From positions 1 to 64,000 of the forward strand of contig CAWEUI010000022.1 in assembly GCA_963812195.1 (NCBI GenBank): a DNA stretch of 64,000 bases, given 5' to 3'. The notes beneath the pieces were generated by a model that made no database searches, was not told the origin of the DNA, and worked only from the letters and a program-made list of their open reading frames with translations. This DNA comes from ZC4RG30 sp963812195. GTDB taxonomy: Bacteria > Pseudomonadota > Gammaproteobacteria > Steroidobacterales > Steroidobacteraceae. Every line of letters starts with the position of its first letter. Position 1 is the stretch's first letter. Positions 60,107 to 64,000 of this stretch are shown here, piece after piece. The translations under genes and the position numbers were made by a program.

Positions 60107-62824
60107 ATGCGTGTTCACATCAAGATTCCTGTCCTTCTGGCGTTCGGCCTGCTTGCCGGCTGCGGTGGAGGTGACAACAAGGGAACAATCTATTCTGTTG
60201 ATACCGCCCCTACGATTAATGGCACGCCTTCCACAACGGTGGTGGCCGGTACCAGCTACGTCTTCAAGCCGACAGCGACAGATGCCGACGGAGACGCCCT
60301 GACCTTCAGCGTGCAGAACAAGCCGGGCTGGGCCGGCTTTTCGACTAAGACAGGCATGCTGAGCGGCACTCCGACGAGCCAGCAGGTCGGTACCTACTCG
60401 AACATTGTCGTTGCCGTCAGTGACGGCAAAGACACGAGCTCGTTGCCTGCATTCCAGGTCCAGGTGCTGTCGGCCGGCAGCTCTCCTCCAACCATCAGCG
60501 GTGCGCCAAACACTAATGTATCCGCGGGTCAGACCTACAGCTTTACGCCAACTACCACCAATCCGAGTGGCGGTACGCTCACGTTCTCGGTTTCCGGCAA
60601 ACCATCCTGGGCGACCTTCAATACTTCGACTGGCCGCCTCTCGGGCACGCCGACGAGTGGTCAGGTCGGTACTTACTCGAACATCGTCATCAGCGTGAGC
60701 GATGGAACGACCAGCAGTGCGTTACCAGCCTTCTCGATTCAGGTTACTGCTATCAGCGTCTCCCTGACGATCACCGGCACGCCCTCGACCACTGCCACGG
60801 TCGGCGCATCCTACGGATTCACGCCAACCGGCAGCGGCGCGGCTGGCGTGGGATTGACCTATTCAGCAACCAACGTGCCGTCCTGGGCTTCTTTTGATAC
60901 CGCGACAGGTACGCTCTCCGGCACACCCGCCAGTTCCGATATCGGCGACGATTCAGGGATAACCATTTCGGTTTCTGACGGCTCTTCCGTCGCATCGCTC
61001 GCACCATTCACGATTTCCGTTCAGGCAGCCGCCCCACCGCCGACGACGATGTTTCCGGCGGATCGGGTCACGACCTGGAACCCGGGCGTACCCGGCGGCA
61101 TCCCCAACCGCACCACGATATGCGCAACAGTCAATGCCTCGACCTATGGCAATGGGTCCAGCGATGCCACCAATGGCATCCAGGCCGCCATCAACGCCTG
61201 CCCGGCCGGTCAGGTGGTGATGCTCTCGGCCGGTACCTTCACCATCAACAGCGGCAACTACCTGCTGATCAACAAGGGCGTGACGCTGCGCGGGGCCGGC
61301 CCCACCCAGACCACGCTGCAGAAGACCGATGGCGCCAAGCCTGACGTGGAAGCCACCGGCTCCAAGCCGTCGCCCATCGTGATTCTTGGGCCTGCGCGCT
61401 ACGCCAACAACGGCGGCTTTGCCAGCTCGACCAATCTCACCGCCGATGCGGTCAAAGGCGCATACACCGTCACCCTGTCCAGTGCCTCGGGCTTCGCGGC
61501 GGGCCAGATCGTGCTGCTGGATGAGCTCTCCGGCGCCAGCTGGCAGGTCGACCCGACTGGCCGCGGCCAAGTCTGGGCTTCGCCGGACTTCCGCGTGGTG
61601 TGGCAGAAGCACAATCCGTCGCTGCAGACCGACGATCCACTGCACATTCCGGCCAACGCGGCCAATCAGGATGCCTTCGGCTGGTTCAGCCGCCTGGACC
61701 GGCCCACCAACGAGATCAAGCAGATCGCCAGCGTCTCGGGCAACGTGGTGACCTTCACCACGCCGGTCCACATCTCCTATCGCACCTCGCACACCGCCCA
61801 GCTCACCGGCTACAACGTCACCCATACCGCCAACGCGGGTATCGAGGATCTGAAGGTGATCGGCGGGGACAACGGCAACGTGCGCTTCGAGTGGTGCAAC
61901 GCCTGCTGGGCCAAGACTATCGACAACACCGCGTGGCATGACGAGGGCTTTGCCATCGATCACTCCTTCCGGGTGGAGATCCGCGATTCCTACGTGCATG
62001 ACGCGGTTTGGGCGGTTCCGGGCGGCGGCGGCTATGCCATCAGCCTCTCGGAGGGTTCCTCGGAGGCGCTGGTGGAGAACTCGATCATCGTCAAGGCCAA
62101 CAAGGTGATGGTGGCGCGCTCGGCCGGCACCGCCTCGGTGTTCGGCTACAACTACGCGGACGATGGCTACATCAACTACAACGGCGCGTGGATCGAGGTT
62201 GGCCTGAACGCCTCGCACATGGTCGGTTCGCATCACGTGCTGTTCGAGGGCAACTACGCGTTCAACTTCGACTCGGACAAGACGCACGGCAATGCCATCT
62301 ATCACACGGTGTTCCGCAACTATCTGACCGGGATTCGCGCGCCGTTCAACAACCAGTCCGGCGGCGGGCTGATCGACGATGCCAACCAAGTCGGCAATGG
62401 CCCGAAGCGGGCCGCGGGCGCCGCTGCCTACTCCTACTGGCACACGTTCGTCGGCAATGTGCTGGGCTCTCCGGGGAACACTAACGGCTGGATATACCAG
62501 GGGACCACCGGCGTCCTGATGTCAAAACCTTCTATCTGGCTGCTGGGCTGGGACGATTGGTCACCCTACCCGATTGACGCGAACGTGGCGGCGACCACGC
62601 TGCGCACGGGCAACTTCGACTACGTGACCAACTCGGTGACCTGGGACCCGAACATCCCGGATCGCACGCTGCCGGACTCGCTGTACCTGAAGCAGAAGCC
62701 GGCGTTCTTCAATGCCGGCAAGGGTTACACCTGGCCGTGGGTGGATCCGACGGGAAGCACCAAGGTCTACGAGTTGCCGGCCAAGGCGCGCTACGATGCG
62801 GGCACCCCGTTCGTGCAGCCATGA
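60107..62824 (+). CDS. Large lipoprotein with Ig-like repeats and pectate-lyase-like beta-helix
   Basis: 905 residues from ATG 60107. Signal peptide and lipobox FGLLAG|CGGG (Cys19). Three tandem putative Ig-like domains (about 35-125, 128-220, 223-312), each with the pattern SW/GFxTxTGxLSGTPTSxQVGTYSNIVIxVSDG. The C-terminal 580 residues look like a right-handed beta-helix: YGNGSSDATNGIQAAINACPAGQVVMLSAGTFTIN and GVTLRGAGPTQTTLQK are typical of pectate-lyase-3/GH28-like proteins, followed by repeated short turns. Probably a cell-surface polysaccharide lyase or hydrolase; the substrate cannot be read. Four bases from the convergent O-antigen ligase-like gene, which suggests a surface-polysaccharide locus beginning here. 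Confidence 0.82.
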   Translation: MRVHIKIPVLLAFGLLAGCGGGDNKGTIYSVDTAPTINGTPSTTVVAGTSYVFKPTATDADGDALTFSVQNKPGWAGFSTKTGMLSGTPTSQQVGTYSNIVVAVSDGKDTSSLPAFQVQVLSAGSSPPTISGAPNTNVSAGQTYSFTPTTTNPSGGTLTFSVSGKPSWATFNTSTGRLSGTPTSGQVGTYSNIVISVSDGTTSSALPAFSIQVTAISVSLTITGTPSTTATVGASYGFTPTGSGAAGVGLTYSATNVPSWASFDTATGTLSGTPASSDIGDDSGITISVSDGSSVASLAPFTISVQAAAPPPTTMFPADRVTTWNPGVPGGIPNRTTICATVNASTYGNGSSDATNGIQAAINACPAGQVVMLSAGTFTINSGNYLLINKGVTLRGAGPTQTTLQKTDGAKPDVEATGSKPSPIVILGPARYANNGGFASSTNLTADAVKGAYTVTLSSASGFAAGQIVLLDELSGASWQVDPTGRGQVWASPDFRVVWQKHNPSLQTDDPLHIPANAANQDAFGWFSRLDRPTNEIKQIASVSGNVVTFTTPVHISYRTSHTAQLTGYNVTHTANAGIEDLKVIGGDNGNVRFEWCNACWAKTIDNTAWHDEGFAIDHSFRVEIRDSYVHDAVWAVPGGGGYAISLSEGSSEALVENSIIVKANKVMVARSAGTASVFGYNYADDGYINYNGAWIEVGLNASHMVGSHHVLFEGNYAFNFDSDKTHGNAIYHTVFRNYLTGIRAPFNNQSGGGLIDDANQVGNGPKRAAGAAAYSYWHTFVGNVLGSPGNTNGWIYQGTTGVLMSKPSIWLLGWDDWSPYPIDANVAATTLRTGNFDYVTNSVTWDPNIPDRTLPDSLYLKQKPAFFNAGKGYTWPWVDPTGSTKVYELPAKARYDAGTPFVQP

Positions 62825-62828
62825 GGGG

Positions 62829-64000
62829 TCACCCGGAGCGCCGATGAGACTTTCGTGTCGGGGATATCTTCCTCGACACGAACCGGTCGGACCACCGGGC
62901 CCTTTCGGGCACCTCGGGTGAGGAAGGTGGCGCCGCGGCAGCGTCCTGGGCATGAATGAGCTCCCTGGTAAGCGAGTACGTCGCCAAGGTGAAGATGACG
63001 AAGTCTATGCTGAGTACCGAGAACCAGTGGGTCTCGGACATATCCGCCAGAAATGCCCGGAAGATTAGCGCCAGGTAGAGAGCTCCCCTGCCGCGATTCA
63101 GCGCTGCCAGCTTCAGCGCCTGTCGTATGTAGGACAGGAAGTATGCCAGCAGGCAGATTTCCCCGACGTATCCCAGATCGTTGATCACGTCCAGGTACCC
63201 GTTGTGGCCTTCCGTGGGATAGAAGAACAGCTTGGTCACCATGTCGTACGAAGGCGAGGAGGGAGTCGGTCCGATCCAGTAAGCTCCATAGCCCGTCCCG
63301 AGCAGCGGATGTTGCGCGATGTGCAGGCGCAGGACGTACCAGATATTCGTTCTGCCGGTGAAAGTCTGGTCCTTTCCGGTAATCATCGAAATCGGCGACA
63401 GGATGACGTCCAGGCCGGGAATGACGCGCAGCACGGCCATGGCATAGAGCAAAACGGCAATGGCAAACACCCCGACCACATACGGCATGTAGCGCTGCAT
63501 CGACTTGGGAGAGCGCAACAGCAGAAGAATGAAGAAGATGGCAAACACCGTCGACATCAGCGACGTGGAGCTCCGGGACATCACTAGGACGAACCCCGCA
63601 AGCGCCATGTTGGCAATCGACCAGAAGCGGCCTGACTCCCTTGTCAGATAGGCATGAAGCCAGAGCACGAACGCACAGCCCGCAAGTGATCCGAGCAGGT
63701 TCTTTCCCGTGGTAATCCCGTGCCATGCGCCCTTCAGATCGCCGAACTGATGAATGGCAAGTTCCGGATTGACGTAGCAGAAGATCGCGGATGACGCGAG
63801 CACCAGAAAGAGCAGCGTGCGCACAGTGCTCTCAAACAGTCGCGGCCGCCAGCCCGAAGTAGCAAACGCGATGCATACAAGAACGATTGCATACAAGCGG
63901 AAGAGTCGCTTGATGGTGAATCCTGGCGCGATGGACCACAGCAGGCTCAGACTCGCCAGCACTATGAACACCAGGAACGGAACGTTCGAGGCCGCCAGGA
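62829..64000 (-). CDS. O-antigen ligase / Wzy-type membrane protein (5' part outside window)
   Basis: At least 390 residues; the reading frame is open to the edge of the window, so the true start lies beyond it (GTG at 63971 is internal). About ten membrane segments and the family region GRTNIWYVLRLHIAQHPLLGTGYGAYWIG...TEGHNGYLDVINDLGYVG, with the conserved Arg and His-Asn of the large periplasmic loop. This is the Wzy_C/O-antigen ligase superfamily (WaaL, Wzy, ExoQ-like). A Pro/Ser/Arg-rich cytoplasmic tail ends the protein. Which of the three activities applies cannot be told from sequence alone. Confidence 0.88.
   Translation of the reverse strand, partial: LAASNVPFLVFIVLASLSLLWSIAPGFTIKRLFRLYAIVLVCIAFATSGWRPRLFESTVRTLLFLVLASSAIFCYVNPELAIHQFGDLKGAWHGITTGKNLLGSLAGCAFVLWLHAYLTRESGRFWSIANMALAGFVLVMSRSSTSLMSTVFAIFFILLLLRSPKSMQRYMPYVVGVFAIAVLLYAMAVLRVIPGLDVILSPISMITGKDQTFTGRTNIWYVLRLHIAQHPLLGTGYGAYWIGPTPSSPSYDMVTKLFFYPTEGHNGYLDVINDLGYVGEICLLAYFLSYIRQALKLAALNRGRGALYLALIFRAFLADMSETHWFSVLSIDFVIFTLATYSLTRELIHAQDAAAAPPSSPEVPERARWSDRFVSRKISPTRKSHRRSG

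Overview
The window is high-GC, gene-dense DNA from a gammaproteobacterium. The evidence is the gene content and order: hslU; ubiE-ubiJ-ubiB; a single trpE-G-D-C-F-B-A operon; yajQ; ybbA/ybbP opposite tesA; and pilMNOPQ-aroK-aroB-dgt opposite a class A penicillin-binding protein. The layout suggests the Xanthomonadales / Nevskiales / Steroidobacterales part of the class, but that placement is inference and no rRNA gene is present to fix it.

Layout. 1-4.7 kb: the 3' part of hslU, a tiny ribosomal protein gene (bTHX), and the ubiquinone genes. 4.7-7.5 kb: two lipoproteins and a Bcr/CflA-type exporter. 7.5-14.2 kb: the tryptophan operon on the minus strand. It is headed by a complete attenuator: a 15-residue leader peptide with three consecutive Trp codons and pairing segments 1:2, 2:3 and 3:4. 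14.3-24.2 kb: YceH, a MATE exporter, an MscS-type channel, a HerA/FtsK-like ATPase, YajQ, a CHASE3 histidine kinase facing two response regulators, and stress-type membrane proteins. 24.4-28.7 kb: a compact peptide-export cassette (HlyD-type adaptor, two short precursor-like peptides, a small membrane protein, a C39-peptidase ABC exporter). 28.7-39.4 kb: oxyR with a lipase, redox and detoxification enzymes, acyl-CoA dehydrogenase with a LysR regulator, an EAL protein, and a DUF4139-type protein. 39.4-44.9 kb: ybbP/ybbA, tesA and an acyl-CoA ligase.

44.86-48.54 kb is a visibly A+T-richer island. It holds three proteins of the DUF6502 type, the third broken, and an exported protein made of about 20 copies of a ten-residue repeat. 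The repeat gene has a strong sigma70-type promoter and a perfect CRP-type palindrome. The island and the peptide-export cassette are the best candidates for poorly described biology.

48.5-64 kb: dgt, aroB, aroK, pilQPONM, PBP1a, a conserved hypothetical, a large lipoprotein with Ig-like and beta-helix parts, and an O-antigen ligase-type membrane protein that runs off the window.

Sequence quality. Many conserved genes carry single-base frameshifts: hslU, ubiE, trpB (three), trpF (about three), trpC, trpD, the DUF4139 gene, pilN, the third DUF6502 gene and probably the repeat gene. The sites are often short homopolymers, and translation resumes perfectly in another frame. Assembly or sequencing indels are the likeliest cause, so these genes are annotated across the breaks.
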